DNA of 64,000 nt from Chelatococcus sp. (GTDB lineage: Bacteria; Pseudomonadota; Alphaproteobacteria; Rhizobiales; Beijerinckiaceae): the NCBI GenBank assembly GCA_003248805.1, contig QFQY01000020.1:1-64000 (forward strand). The letters run 5' to 3'. Positions 1 through 9,381 of the stretch are shown in pieces. The position numbers and the translations under genes are program-made. Each line of letters starts with the position of its first letter. The first letter of the stretch is position 1. Below the pieces are notes generated by a model. It saw only the letters and a list, made by a program, of their open reading frames with translations. It was not told the origin of the DNA and made no database searches.

Positions 1-680
1 ACGCGATGAACGAGGCGCTGCGCGACTGGGTGACCAATGTCGGCACGACCTTCTACTGCATCGGCACGGTCGCCGGCCCGCATCCCTATCCGGCCATGGT
101 CCGCGACTTCCAGGCGATCATCGGCAAGGAGACGCGCGAGCAGATGCAGGAGGCGGAAGGCCGCCTGCCGGATTCGCTGATCGCCTGCATCGGCGGCGGC
201 TCCAACGCGATGGGCCTGTTCCACCCCTTCCTCGACGACCCGAGCGTCGAGATCTACGGCGTCGAGGCGGCCGGCCACGGTGTCCCGACCGGCCTGCACG
301 CGGCCTCGCTGACCGGCGGACGCCCCGGCGTGCTGCACGGCAACCGCACCTACCTGCTCATGGACGATGACGGGCAGATCAAGGACGCGCATTCGATCTC
401 GGCCGGGCTCGACTATCCCGGCATCGGCCCCGAGCATTCCTGGCTGCACGACGTCGGACGGGTGACCTATCTCTCGGCCACCGACGAGGAGGCGCTGGAG
501 GCCTTCCAGCTGCTCTCCAAGCTCGAAGGCATCATCCCGGCGCTGGAATCGGCGCATGCGCTGGCCCGCGTCGCGGAACTCGCACCGAAGAAGCCGAGGG
601 ACCACCTCATGGTGATCAACCTCTCGGGCCGCGGCGACAAGGACATTCCGCAGGTCGCGGAAATCCTGGCCGAGCGCTGA
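1..680 (+). CDS. trpB: Tryptophan synthase beta chain, C-terminal part (5' end outside window)
   Basis: This is the last ~226 residues of the PLP enzyme that condenses indole with serine to make tryptophan in the cytosol, as the beta subunit of the TrpA2B2 complex. The reading frame is open at the left edge. Visible family marks are the glycine-rich phosphate-binding loop [10 protein letters not shown], the stretch [10 protein letters not shown], the substrate region [14 protein letters not shown] and the C-terminal NLSGRGDKD. These fit the TrpB1 class rather than the stand-alone TrpB2 class. trpA usually follows trpB in related bacteria, but here the next same-strand gene is a glycosyltransferase 108 bases downstream. 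Any trpA must therefore lie elsewhere. The identification is secure; only the upstream portion is unseen. Confidence 0.95.
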   Translation, partial: AMNEALRDWVTNVGTTFYCIGTVAGPHPYPAMVRDFQAIIGKETREQMQEAEGRLPDSLIACIGGGSNAMGLFHPFLDDPSVEIYGVEAAGHGVPTGLHAASLTGGRPGVLHGNRTYLLMDDDGQIKDAHSISAGLDYPGIGPEHSWLHDVGRVTYLSATDEEALEAFQLLSKLEGIIPALESAHALARVAELAPKKPRDHLMVINLSGRGDKDIPQVAEILAER

Positions 681-788
681 CCGCCGACGAAGGGCGAAGA
701 CGGGCACTCTCGACTCGACCGGGAAAACCGGCAAGCATGACGCGTTCCATCCGAGGGATGGAGCCGTCGGGTTGCGTGGGGTGGGGTC

Positions 789-2699
789 TTGTCGTTGGGG
801 GACGGCGGGAGCGAGCACGAACGGCCATGGCCGGGACGGTCCGCCGCGGACCTGCCCGTCGAGATCGCTTTCCTCGCAAGGCACGGCTTCCTGCCCTCGA
901 CGCTGACGGAGGTGGCGCGGCGCGCCGCCCGCCTCGGCACCGAACCGGCACGCGAAATCATCGCCTCGGGCATCGTCGACGAGATCACGTTTTACAGGGC
1001 CGTGGCGGACGAGCTCGGTCTGACATTCCATCAGGGTGTCCTGCCGCTGCGCCCCGGTGGGGACCACGCTGCGATCCTGAGGGAGAGCATGGCGCCGCTG
1101 TCCGACGCGGCCGATCCGAACCTGCGCTTCGTCGTCGCCCCTCAAGGCAGGGTCCTGCGGCGGATGCTGGAGGCTGGTCTACGCAACCGTAGAGGCGTCG
1201 CGATCATCACACCGTCCGCCTTCGCCGAAAGCCTGCGCACGGCCAATGCGAGCGGGGTGGCCAGGCGGCTCGCGGGCGAGGACGAGGAGGGGCTCGCCCG
1301 GGACAGCGCCCGCCACAGGCTCTCGCGCGGCCAGCGCGTCGTGTTGGCACTGGGCTCCGTCGCCGCCGCCCTCGCCGGACTCGCGGCGCCGCTGCAGAGC
1401 TTCTTCGCCCTGGCCATGCTGGTCGGCCCGCTGTTCCTGATGCTGATCCTGCTGCGGATCGGCTCGGCACTCGAAGGACGCGACGCGGTGCTGCAGCGCA
1501 GCCAGCGCTGGCGCCCCGACGACAGCCGTTTGCCGCTCTACACCGTCGCAGTGCCGTTGTTCCGGGAGGAACGGGTCCTCCGCCAGCTCGTCGCGGCTCT
1601 GGCGGCCCTCGACTATCCGTGTGCCAAGCTCGACATCAAGCTGCTGGTCGAGGCCGACGATTCCGGAATGCGCGCGGCGCTGGATCGGCTCGCCCTGCAG
1701 GCTCCCTTCTCCGTCTGCATCGTGCCGCCGGGACAGCCGCGCACGAAGCCGCGCGCGCTCAATCTCGCCCTGGCCGAGGCCCGCGGCAGCCTCTTCACGA
1801 TCTTCGACGCCGAGGACATCCCGGAGCCGCAGCAACTCAGGCTCGCCGCCGCGCGCTTCATGCGTGGTCCTGCCGAGCTCGCCTGCCTGCAGGCGCGGCT
1901 CGTCATCGACGACCAACCGGGCGGCGGCCTGCTGCCGAGGCTCTTCGCCCTCGAATACGCGGCGCTGTTCGAGGTCATCAACCCCGGCCTGCTCCGCGAG
2001 CAGCTTCCGATCCTGCTGGGCGGCACCTCCAACCATTTTCGGACGGAGGCGCTGCGCGCCGTCGGCGGCTGGGACGCCTGGAACGTGACGGAGGACGCCG
2101 ATCTCGGCGTGCGGCTGGCGCGGGCGGGCTATCGGATGGGCGACCTGCCCTCCGAAACGCGCGAGGAGGCGCCGCTCACCGCCCGCGCCTGGCTGAAGCA
2201 GCGCTCGCGCTGGCTCAAGGGCTATATCCAGACGATCGCGACGCATTCGCGCCGTCCGCTGGCGCTGCTGCGCGAAGCCGGCATCGTGCCGACCCTCGCC
2301 CTGACGGCGCTGACGCTGGGCACCGTGCTCGCGGCGCTGGGCTATCCGGTCTTCGCCGTCGCGGCCTATCTCGCCTTTCTCGACGGGTCTCTGTTCGCGC
2401 CCGAGGAGGCTCTCACCGGCATCGTCTCGACGCTCGCGGTCACAATCTGGCTCATGGGCCATGTCGCGCTGCTGCTGCCGCCGGTCATCGGCGCGCTCCG
2501 GCAGCGGCGACCGCTCCTTCTCCTGCTGCTGCCGCTCCTGCCACTCTACTACGCGCTGGTCTCGGTGGCCGCATGGATCGCCCTCTACGAATTTCTGGCC
2601 CGTCCTCATGCCTGGAACAAGACGGCCCATGGGCTGGCGCAGCGGCGCGCGCCCTCGGCGCCTCGATCATCCGACGGGATCAGCTACTCGGTCCGATGA
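789..2699 (+). CDS. Membrane family 2 glycosyltransferase with N-terminal MshE/GspE-N-like region
   Basis: A 636-residue inner-membrane glycosyltransferase, probably making or extending an exopolysaccharide. Residues ~20-150 resemble the N-terminal domain of type II secretion/MshE ATPases (LAREIIASGIVDE-like, EITFYRAVADELGL). Two TM helices follow at ~183-225. The GT2 catalytic domain (~250-480) shows FDAEDIPEP at ~339-347, a GGTSNHFR acceptor-loop element, EDADLGVRL as catalytic base motif and QRSRWLKGYIQ as the QxxRW motif. C-terminal hydrophobic helices lie at ~500-610. The start is a TTG at 789, because no in-frame ATG occurs before residue 101; a start further upstream is possible. The final codons lie inside a REP-like palindromic repeat. 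The fold and GT2 class are clear, but the sugar product is unknown. MshE-N domains can bind cyclic-di-GMP in other proteins; binding here is untested. Confidence 0.85.
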   Translation: MSLGDGGSEHERPWPGRSAADLPVEIAFLARHGFLPSTLTEVARRAARLGTEPAREIIASGIVDEITFYRAVADELGLTFHQGVLPLRPGGDHAAILRESMAPLSDAADPNLRFVVAPQGRVLRRMLEAGLRNRRGVAIITPSAFAESLRTANASGVARRLAGEDEEGLARDSARHRLSRGQRVVLALGSVAAALAGLAAPLQSFFALAMLVGPLFLMLILLRIGSALEGRDAVLQRSQRWRPDDSRLPLYTVAVPLFREERVLRQLVAALAALDYPCAKLDIKLLVEADDSGMRAALDRLALQAPFSVCIVPPGQPRTKPRALNLALAEARGSLFTIFDAEDIPEPQQLRLAAARFMRGPAELACLQARLVIDDQPGGGLLPRLFALEYAALFEVINPGLLREQLPILLGGTSNHFRTEALRAVGGWDAWNVTEDADLGVRLARAGYRMGDLPSETREEAPLTARAWLKQRSRWLKGYIQTIATHSRRPLALLREAGIVPTLALTALTLGTVLAALGYPVFAVAAYLAFLDGSLFAPEEALTGIVSTLAVTIWLMGHVALLLPPVIGALRQRRPLLLLLLPLLPLYYALVSVAAWIALYEFLARPHAWNKTAHGLAQRRAPSAPRSSDGISYSVR

Positions 2700-2760
2700 T
2701 CTCACTCCTTATTTCCGCATCGGCTTTCCCGAAAACAGCGGTCCACTTTTCGGGCCGCTG
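2688..2760. repeat. REP-like intergenic palindromic element, copy A (also possible bidirectional terminator)
   Basis: The element shares long stretches with copies at 33603-33680 and ~46374-46440, including GCATCGGCTTTCCC and CCACTTTTCGGGC. It contains an 8-bp perfect inverted repeat CCCGAAAA (2728-2735) / TTTTCGGG (2747-2754) with an 11-base loop. It sits between two convergent genes and includes the glycosyltransferase stop codon, so it could terminate transcription from both sides. Confidence 0.7.
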
Positions 2761-2762
2761 CC

Positions 2763-3356
2763 CTACAGATGCCGCAACCACTCGGCCGCCGCCTCTGCCG
2801 GAGGCTTCTCGCTGTTGAAGGCGCCGACGAAGGAGCCGTCCTTGCCCATGAGATAGACCAGCGCAGTATGGTCCATCGTGTAGTCGCCGCCATCGAGCGG
2901 GACCTTGCGGGCATAGGCGCGGTAGGCCTTCACCGTCGCGTCGATCGCGGCACGATCGCCCGTCAACCCGACGATGCGGCCGTCGAAGGAGCCGAGATAG
3001 GCCTTCATGACCTCGGCCGTGTCGCGCTCGGGATCGACCGTGACGAAGAGCGCGCGCAGCGTCCCGGCCTTCGGCCCGGCCGCGCGCAGGATCTCCGAAA
3101 TCTCGAAGAGCTTGGTCGGACACACGTCCGGGCAATGGGTGAAGCCGAAAAAGACGAGGAAGGGCGCGCCGAGGAAGGTCTTGTCCGTGACCGCCGCGCC
3201 GTTCTGGTCGATCAGCGCGAAGGGACCGCCGACGCTCGCCTGCCCGCTGCCCCGCCCTTCGCGGCCGGGAGACTGGAAGGTCAGCACGGCGGCGACGGCG
3301 AGCGCCGCCGCGCCGGCGAGGAAGACGACGAACGGCAGAAGCAAACGGCGATTCAC
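2763..3356 (-). CDS. SCO1/SenC/PrrC family copper chaperone
   Basis: A 197-residue membrane-anchored thioredoxin-fold protein that in this family delivers copper to the CuA centre of cytochrome c oxidase on the periplasmic side. One N-terminal TM helix/uncleaved signal (~4-27) is followed by the SCO domain. The copper ligands are visible: CPDVC (C75 and C79) and the distal histidine in DHTALVY (H163). The length is typical of bacterial SCO proteins. The start is ATG at 3356. A small membrane-protein gene lies 54 bases upstream on the same strand and is probably co-transcribed. No cytochrome oxidase genes are in the window, so the target oxidase is unknown. Confidence 0.93.
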   Translation of the reverse strand: MNRRLLLPFVVFLAGAAALAVAAVLTFQSPGREGRGSGQASVGGPFALIDQNGAAVTDKTFLGAPFLVFFGFTHCPDVCPTKLFEISEILRAAGPKAGTLRALFVTVDPERDTAEVMKAYLGSFDGRIVGLTGDRAAIDATVKAYRAYARKVPLDGGDYTMDHTALVYLMGKDGSFVGAFNSEKPPAEAAAEWLRHL

Positions 3357-3410
3357 GGGTGTCTTCCGGCTGTGTCGGGTCGTTGCGGCGTCGGGTTGGG
3401 TCTCACCGCC

Positions 3411-3587
3411 TCAGAAGCAGGCGACGATGGCGGCGATGAGACCGTCGGTGAACAGCTTGTCGCCCTCGCGCCACCAGAGCAGCAGCCCGGCGAGCAGAAG
3501 CGCGCCGCCACCGCCGGCCAGAAGCCCCAGCGCCAGCCGGGAGGGCGGCGCCGCGTCGGTTCGGGAGGGATCGTCGAGTTGTGTCAC
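3411..3587 (-). CDS. Small single-pass membrane protein upstream of the SCO gene
   Basis: A short protein of about 58 residues if the GTG at 3587 (MTQLDDPSRTD...) is used. The frame also stays open up to a TTG at 3623, which would give 70 residues, but neither start has a strong ribosome site. It has one clear hydrophobic helix (LALGLLAGGGGALLLAGLLLWW) and an amphipathic C-terminus ending IAAIVACF. I do not recognise a named family. Its close spacing with the SCO gene suggests a role in the envelope or oxidase assembly, but that is only inference. The start is uncertain. Confidence 0.55.
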   Translation of the reverse strand: MTQLDDPSRTDAAPPSRLALGLLAGGGGALLLAGLLLWWREGDKLFTDGLIAAIVACF

Positions 3588-3628
3588 GCGGACGACGATA
3601 GCCCAAAACGCCGCCACGCCCAAAGCGT

Positions 3629-3645
3629 CCGCCTGACGCAGGCGG
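3629..3645. terminator. Short hairpin, possible terminator
   Basis: A perfect 7-bp inverted repeat, CCGCCTG (3629-3635) and CAGGCGG (3639-3645), with a 3-base loop. It lies between the GT4 gene, which ends at 3804 on the minus strand, and the small membrane protein gene. There is no convincing T-run, so its function is uncertain. Confidence 0.25.
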
Positions 3646-3803
3646 GACCACGAGGGCGCGAGCGCGCCTGTCCGTCACGTAGCCGCTCAGGCCATGGTGC
3701 CGAGCCCGCCATCGACATCGCTCCCCATCCCGGGGGGACGCCGCGCGAAGGCGTCGTCAGGTCAAGACTGCCGAAAGACGCGCGCGCAGGATGGGCGATC
3801 GCG

Positions 3804-4928
3804 TCAGCGTTGCCGGCCGGCCGGGCGCATGGCGGCGTCGACGGCCAGGTCGAGGAAGCGCTCCATCGACCGTGCGCCTCGCTCCGCTTCCAGACGGGTC
3901 ACGATCTGCCCGTAGAGCGCGGGCTCGCTGATCAGACGGGCAATTGCGTCCGCGACCGCATCCGCAGTCACGTCCCTAGCGAGAAGACCTGTTTCGGAGT
4001 CGCGCACCTGCTCGACCAGCCCCCCAACGGGCGTCGCGACCACCGGCACCCCAGCGCCGAACGCCGCCGCAGCGACGCCCGACTGACTTGCCTCGACATG
4101 CGACAAGACGACAGCGTGGGCCCCCGCGAGCGCCGCCGCGATCTCTTCAGCTGTCAGCCAGCGGTTGACGATCTTCGCCCCCAGCACCGAGAGTCTGTTG
4201 CCGTCCGTGCCCAGCGAGCCTTCGCCATAGACATGCGGCTCGATGACGAAGCCGCGCTGTCGAAGACGCTCGATCGCATCAACGAACAGCGAAAGTCCCT
4301 TGTAGGGCATGATCCGCCCGAGGAAGAGGAGCTTGAACGGCTCACCTGCAGCGGGCACCTGCCTTGCTGAGGGCGCGGCATAGGCAAAATCAGGATGAAA
4401 GAGAGCCGTCAGACGATCTGCCGGCACGCCTTTCGCGGTTCGAAGCTGCTCCGCGACGGCCTCACTCAGCGTCAGCACCTGGTCCGCCGAACGCAGCGGC
4501 ATGTCGAGCAGCGGCTTCACGAGGCCGGTCGGGTCGCCCGGGTGCATCGAGGCGTCATGTATGATCGTGGCATACTTCGCGCCCTGTGCCCGTATCGCGG
4601 GAATGAGCAGCGACGACCACACATGCGGCATGAGTTCGATGACAGCATCGATGCGCTGCCGGCGAGCATAGTCCGCCAGTTGGCGCCGCAGGCCTGGAAC
4701 GCGCCAAAGCGCGAGTGCCGCTCCGACCCCGGACGAAAACGTATCAACGGGTAGGAGCGGAGCGTCCAACGCCTCGAAATCGCTGAAGATTTCGTTCTGG
4801 CGCGAGATCGAGAACGTCGCGGCGATATCGTCCCGCCCGCGCAATGTCCGAGCCGCCTCGAGAGCGAACTGGGAGAGTGCGCCGCGGCGCCCCCAAAATG
4901 AGAAGAGCACCCTTCTAGCGGCAACCAT
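3804..4928 (-). CDS. Family 4 glycosyltransferase (GT-B fold)
   Basis: A 374-residue cytosolic or membrane-associated glycosyltransferase. Its C-terminal Rossmann half has the usual GT4 features: [13 protein letters not shown] (~residues 200-215) and, near the sugar-nucleotide site, [34 protein letters not shown], where the E of the EX7E motif lies. I chose the ATG at 4928 because a GAGG ribosome site lies nine bases before it; an in-frame TTG 15 bases upstream is weaker. The gene runs opposite to the polysaccharide cluster that begins 117 bases to its right. It probably contributes to the same surface glycan, but donor and acceptor cannot be read from the sequence. Confidence 0.88.
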   Translation of the reverse strand: MVAARRVLFSFWGRRGALSQFALEAARTLRGRDDIAATFSISRQNEIFSDFEALDAPLLPVDTFSSGVGAALALWRVPGLRRQLADYARRQRIDAVIELMPHVWSSLLIPAIRAQGAKYATIIHDASMHPGDPTGLVKPLLDMPLRSADQVLTLSEAVAEQLRTAKGVPADRLTALFHPDFAYAAPSARQVPAAGEPFKLLFLGRIMPYKGLSLFVDAIERLRQRGFVIEPHVYGEGSLGTDGNRLSVLGAKIVNRWLTAEEIAAALAGAHAVVLSHVEASQSGVAAAAFGAGVPVVATPVGGLVEQVRDSETGLLARDVTADAVADAIARLISEPALYGQIVTRLEAERGARSMERFLDLAVDAAMRPAGRQR

Positions 4929-5045
4929 CCGATATGGCCTCAAAATCTCGCCGAACTTCCGCGCGCCTGCGTTTGCGCATCGCGCCGCATTCCGCTAGTC
5001 ACCCTGCGTCTCGAATTGAAATGCTTGAAATCTGCGAAGGACGAC

Positions 5046-6128
5046 ATGATGACGCTTCCTGACGCCGGGCGGCGCGTTGCCCTGATCACGGGCGTAACCG
5101 GGCAGGACGGTGCTTATCTCTCCGAGATGCTCCTCGCCAAGGGCTACGAGGTCCATGGCATAAAGCGTCGCTCGTCGTCCTTCAACACACAGCGGATCGA
5201 CCACCTTTACCAAGATCCCCATGTCGGGAACGCGCGGTTCCGGCTGCACTATGGCGACATGACGGATTCCACGAACCTCATTCGCCTGGTGCAGGAAGTG
5301 CGCCCGACCGAGATCTACAATCTCGCCGCCCAGAGCCATGTCGCTGTCTCCTTCGAGAGTCCGGAGTACACGGCGAACGCTGACGGGATCGGCGTCCTGC
5401 GTATGCTCGAAGCGCTCAGAATTCTTGGCATGGAGAAGGATACGCGCTTCTATCAGGCGTCGACGTCCGAACTCTACGGCCTGGTGCAGCAGGTGCCTCA
5501 GCGGGAGTCCACACCTTTCTATCCCAGGTCGCCCTACGCCGTGGCCAAGCTCTACGGCTACTGGATCACCGTGAATTATCGCGAGGCTTACGGAATCCAC
5601 GCCTCGAATGGTATTCTGTTCAACCATGAAAGCCCGATCCGCGGCGAGACATTCGTGACGCGCAAGATCACGCGCTCAGCCGCTCGAATCGAAGCCGGGC
5701 TGGACGATTGCCTCTATCTCGGTAACCTCGACGCCAAGCGCGACTGGGGCCATGCCAAGGACTATGTTCGTGGCATGTGGATGATCATGCAGGCCGAAAC
5801 GCCGAGCGACTACGTCCTCGCAACGGGCGAGACGCGCACGGTGCGCGAATTCGTCGAGCGCAGCTTCGCAGAACTCGGACGAAAGATCGAATGGAAGGGC
5901 ACAGGCGTCGATGAGACCGGCATCGACGCTGCCACCGGCAAGACTCTGGTCAAGATCGATGCTCGTTACTTCCGGCCGACGGAGGTCGACCTGCTGATCG
6001 GCGATGCCTCCAAGGCCCGACAGATGCTCGGCTGGGAACCGGAGATCAGCTTCGACGAGATGGTTCGCGACATGGTGCAGGCGGACTTCGCGGCAGCCAA
6101 GAAGGAGTTGGGCCATGGCGTCGGTTGA
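5046..6128 (+). CDS. gmd: GDP-mannose 4,6-dehydratase
   Basis: A 360-residue short-chain dehydrogenase/reductase that converts GDP-D-mannose to GDP-4-keto-6-deoxymannose, the first step to GDP-L-fucose (or GDP-rhamnose/perosamine). The NADP-binding loop TGVTGQDG is at ~15-22, followed by the Gmd-specific [20 protein letters not shown]. The catalytic set is ASTSE (Thr140), Tyr164 and Lys168 in YAVAKLYG. The start is ATG 5046, preceded by a GAAGGA ribosome site; a TTG 30 bases upstream is less likely. The stop overlaps the next gene (fcl) by 14 bases, which fixes the route toward GDP-fucose. Confidence 0.96.
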   Translation: MMTLPDAGRRVALITGVTGQDGAYLSEMLLAKGYEVHGIKRRSSSFNTQRIDHLYQDPHVGNARFRLHYGDMTDSTNLIRLVQEVRPTEIYNLAAQSHVAVSFESPEYTANADGIGVLRMLEALRILGMEKDTRFYQASTSELYGLVQQVPQRESTPFYPRSPYAVAKLYGYWITVNYREAYGIHASNGILFNHESPIRGETFVTRKITRSAARIEAGLDDCLYLGNLDAKRDWGHAKDYVRGMWMIMQAETPSDYVLATGETRTVREFVERSFAELGRKIEWKGTGVDETGIDAATGKTLVKIDARYFRPTEVDLLIGDASKARQMLGWEPEISFDEMVRDMVQADFAAAKKELGHGVG

Positions 6129-7068
6129 CTTTGCGCTTGCCGGAAGGCGCGTTTACGTCGCCGGCCACCGGGGCATGGTCGGCGGAGCTCTCGTGAATCG
6201 ATTGGCCTCGGAAAACTGCGCGGTCCTGACGACCGATCGCGCTGCAGTCGATTTGCGCAACCAGGCGGCGGTCGAGGCGTGGTTCGCCGAGAAGCGCCCG
6301 CAGGTGGTCTTCCTAGCCGCAGCCAAGGTGGGCGGCATCCACGCCAACAACGTTTATCGTGCCGACTTCATCTACGACAACCTGATGATCGCGGCCAACA
6401 TCATCGACGCCGCTCACCGGTTCGGCGTCGAGAAGCTGATGTTTCTTGGTTCAAGCTGCATCTACCCGCGGCTCGCGAAACAGCCGATGAGCGAAGACGA
6501 GTTGCTCACGGGACCTCTCGAGGCGACTAACGAGCCCTATGCCATCGCCAAGATCGCCGGGATCAAGCTGGCGGAAAGCTACCGGCGGCAACACGGCAGC
6601 GATTTCGTGTCCGTCATGCCGACCAATCTCTATGGGCCGGGAGACAACTACCACCCAGAGAACAGCCATGTCGCGGCCGCTCTGATCCGCCGTTTCCACG
6701 AGGCCAAGGAGACCGGCGCGAGCGAGGTCGTCGTTTGGGGCACCGGGACGCCGCGTCGCGAATTCCTCTACGTCGACGACATGGCCGATGCCTGCGTTCA
6801 CCTGATGAAGACGTGGTCCGACGACGGAATCGTCAATATCGGGACCGGCGAGGACGTGAGCATCCGCGAGCTAGCCGAGAGCATCGCGCGGGTCACGGGC
6901 TTCAAAGGCAAGCTGGCGTTCGATACGTCGAAGCCCGACGGAACGCCACGCAAGCTCCTGAATGTCTCGAAGCTTCATTCGCTCGGCTGGAAGGCTCGCA
7001 CGGCGCTGCCGGACGGGCTGCAACGTGCCTACACCGCCTTTCTGGAAGGCCAGCGCCGCGCGGCGTAA
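6115..7068 (+). CDS. fcl: GDP-L-fucose synthase (epimerase/reductase)
   Basis: A 317-residue bifunctional SDR that 3,5-epimerises and then reduces GDP-4-keto-6-deoxymannose to GDP-L-fucose. Family marks are [11 protein letters not shown] at the nucleotide loop, LGSSCIYPR with the catalytic Ser, [11 protein letters not shown] with the Tyr-x3-Lys pair, [12 protein letters not shown], and [13 protein letters not shown] in the C-terminal half. The ATG at 6115 has an excellent AAGGAG ribosome site eight bases upstream and lies inside the end of gmd, so the two are translationally coupled. The product is probably used by the GT11 fucosyltransferase at 13839. Confidence 0.96.
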   Translation: MASVDFALAGRRVYVAGHRGMVGGALVNRLASENCAVLTTDRAAVDLRNQAAVEAWFAEKRPQVVFLAAAKVGGIHANNVYRADFIYDNLMIAANIIDAAHRFGVEKLMFLGSSCIYPRLAKQPMSEDELLTGPLEATNEPYAIAKIAGIKLAESYRRQHGSDFVSVMPTNLYGPGDNYHPENSHVAAALIRRFHEAKETGASEVVVWGTGTPRREFLYVDDMADACVHLMKTWSDDGIVNIGTGEDVSIRELAESIARVTGFKGKLAFDTSKPDGTPRKLLNVSKLHSLGWKARTALPDGLQRAYTAFLEGQRRAA

Positions 7069-7078
7069 AAGGTCCGAA

Positions 7079-9289
7079 ATGGGTTCCTCGTCGCCCTCGC
7101 TCATGAAGCGAGCGCTCTATCGGTGCTCGGCATACGGGCTGCGTGGCGGCGGGCAGCTGTTCGGCCGGTTCTTCCCGCGCGCGCGGACCGTCAGCAGCTA
7201 TCTCGTCGGCCTTATCGATCAGGGGCGATACGCCGAAGTCGACGCGCTGGTCGGGCACGCGGCAAGGAAGCTCCTCCATCGGGTATCGTCGGGGGTGTCG
7301 ACGAGACGGCGGGCGCCGGTCGACGCAATCAACATCAACGCCACCACTCAGCGACTCGATGCGGATGGCCGTATCGTCCCGAAAAAGGCCTGGATCTATC
7401 CGAGCGACGATGCAGACCGACTGGCGAGCGTCGTCATCCCCTGCTTCAACTACGGCCTCTATCTCGAAGAGGCGATCACGTCAGTCCGCGCTCAGACCAT
7501 CGGCTCCTGCGAGATCATCATCGTCGACGATGGCTCGACGGATCCCGCGACCCGAGCCGTTCTGGATCGCCTTCAAGACGATCCGACCCTTCGCGTCATC
7601 CGGCAAGCCAATCAGGGACTTCCATCGGCGCGCAACAACGGGATCGCCATTGCGAGAGGCGAGTACGTCTGCTGTCTCGACGCAGACGATCTCATCGAAC
7701 CGACCTATCTCGAATGTGCGATCGCCGTGTTGAGTTCCGATCGTGCGGCCGGCTTTGCGTATTCGCATGTGCGCATGTTCGGGGACGTCTCCGAAACCTG
7801 GGAAACGCGCGACTTCGACATCCAGCAGGCTCTGGTCGCCAACCATATTTCCGTCAGCGCGGTCTTCCGCCGTGACGACTGGCATGAAGCCGGCGGGTAT
7901 TCCGCCGATATGCGCGGCGGCTTCGAAGACTGGGAGTTCTGGATTCGGCTCAGCACGCTCGGACGCCGCGGACGTGTCATCGCCCATCCTCTCTTCCTGC
8001 ATCGCCGACATGGGCGGACCATGACGCATGATGCGAAGGATCGGCAGGAGGAACTTCACGCGCGGATCCGTTCGCTTAATTCCGACGTCTTCGAGGACGC
8101 AGCCTTCCGCCGCCGGATAGGCCGGATCGCCCCTCCTGTGCGCGACGACGTCGACGACTTCGCAAAACTCTCGAACGCGGTCCGCAGGAACGACAAGCCG
8201 GGCCTCCTCGTCGTCGTCCCGTGGTTGCGACGGGGCGGAGCCGAAGTGCTCATGGTTTCGATTCTTCGCGGCTGTCTTGCGGACTGGAACATCGTCGTCG
8301 TCACGACGGAGGCCGATCCGCAGCAGATGACAGAGAATTTCAAAGCGGTTACCGACGAGATCTTTCACCTGCACGGTACGATCGATGCGGAGCACCGCAT
8401 CGCTTTCATGCGCCACCTCGTTCTGTCGCGTGCGGTGACGCATGTCCTATCGAGTGGCTCGGGCTGGTTCCTGTCGATCCTGCCGGATTTGAAGAGCGGA
8501 CGCTCGGCCGACATGCGCGTGGCGAACATCCTGCATAACGAAATGCCTGACTCGGTCTTCCGCGCCGCCCTAGCGGCCGGCTCCGCGCTCGACCGTCATG
8601 TCGCCGTCTCCCATCGTGTCGCGGAGGCGCTCCGTGCCGGGGGCCTGTCGGATTCGCAGATCAGCGAGATCGCCAACGGCGTCGATCCGGGGCCGCTCGG
8701 CGATGCAGCCGCGGCGCGAACGGCCGTCAGGCGCAGCTACGGCTTGGCCCCCTCCGGCAAAGTGTTCGTATGGATCGGCCGCTTCGCGCCGGAGAAGCGT
8801 CCCGAGAGTTTCGTCGAGATCGTTTCCGCCCTGTCCGGCATGGACAACCATCGCGCCTTCATGGTCGGCGAAGGCCCGCTGGAAGCGCGTACCGACGCTG
8901 CCATCGCCGCGCGAGGGCTAGATAAACGGATCACGCGGCTAGGCCATCGCGACCATGAGGACGTCGCGCGCCTGCTGGCCGCAGCTGACCTGCTCATCCT
9001 GACGTCCACGGTCGAAGGCATGCCTCTCATCGTCCTTGAAGCGCTGGCGACAGGCTGCCCCGTCGCGGCGACCGATGTCGGAGACATTTCTCGTGTCGTT
9101 CAGCACGGGTGGAACGGTATCCTGGTGGACCCCGGAACTCCGGTTGCCTTGGCGGACGCCATCCCCGAATTCCTGGCCGCGTTCGGCGGCGATGCCCAAC
9201 GCGAGGCGCTTCGCGAGCGCTTTTCGGAAGGTCCCTACACTCTGGCCGCGATGCAGGCGGCCTATGTCGGGATGCTGAAATCGCTCTGA
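7079..9289 (+). CDS. Two-domain glycosyltransferase: GT2 fused to GT4
   Basis: A 736-residue bifunctional transferase. Residues ~115-330 form a GT-A (GT2) domain with SVVIPCFNYGLYLEEAI, IIVDDGSTD, CLDADDLIEP (the DxD region) and FEDWEFW (ED acid/base motif). Residues ~370-730 form a GT-B (GT4) domain with PWLRRGGAEV (nucleotide-sugar loop), FVWIGRFAPEKRPE and LTSTVEGMPLIVLEALATGCPV (EX7E motif). Such fusions let one polypeptide add two sugars in succession. The start at ATG 7079 follows an AAGG site ten bases after fcl stops, so it is in the same operon. The sugars transferred are unknown. Confidence 0.9.
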   Translation: MGSSSPSLMKRALYRCSAYGLRGGGQLFGRFFPRARTVSSYLVGLIDQGRYAEVDALVGHAARKLLHRVSSGVSTRRRAPVDAININATTQRLDADGRIVPKKAWIYPSDDADRLASVVIPCFNYGLYLEEAITSVRAQTIGSCEIIIVDDGSTDPATRAVLDRLQDDPTLRVIRQANQGLPSARNNGIAIARGEYVCCLDADDLIEPTYLECAIAVLSSDRAAGFAYSHVRMFGDVSETWETRDFDIQQALVANHISVSAVFRRDDWHEAGGYSADMRGGFEDWEFWIRLSTLGRRGRVIAHPLFLHRRHGRTMTHDAKDRQEELHARIRSLNSDVFEDAAFRRRIGRIAPPVRDDVDDFAKLSNAVRRNDKPGLLVVVPWLRRGGAEVLMVSILRGCLADWNIVVVTTEADPQQMTENFKAVTDEIFHLHGTIDAEHRIAFMRHLVLSRAVTHVLSSGSGWFLSILPDLKSGRSADMRVANILHNEMPDSVFRAALAAGSALDRHVAVSHRVAEALRAGGLSDSQISEIANGVDPGPLGDAAAARTAVRRSYGLAPSGKVFVWIGRFAPEKRPESFVEIVSALSGMDNHRAFMVGEGPLEARTDAAIAARGLDKRITRLGHRDHEDVARLLAAADLLILTSTVEGMPLIVLEALATGCPVAATDVGDISRVVQHGWNGILVDPGTPVALADAIPEFLAAFGGDAQREALRERFSEGPYTLAAMQAAYVGMLKSL

Positions 9290-9381
9290 CGATCGCCCGC
9301 GAGGCCGGGGGCGACGCTGGCAATTCATGATCGACCTCCCATTTCGTGGCGCTCGCGCCACGCAGACGACAGGACCATCCC

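Noticed and set aside
1179..2630. 483-codon minus-strand frame opposite the first glycosyltransferase
   Set aside because: It is rich in Arg, Gln and Gly with no motif, while the plus-strand frame has complete GT2 motifs.
2769..4370. 533-codon plus-strand frame opposite the SCO and GT4 genes
   Set aside because: It spans two recognisable minus-strand genes and their gap, and has no protein features of its own.
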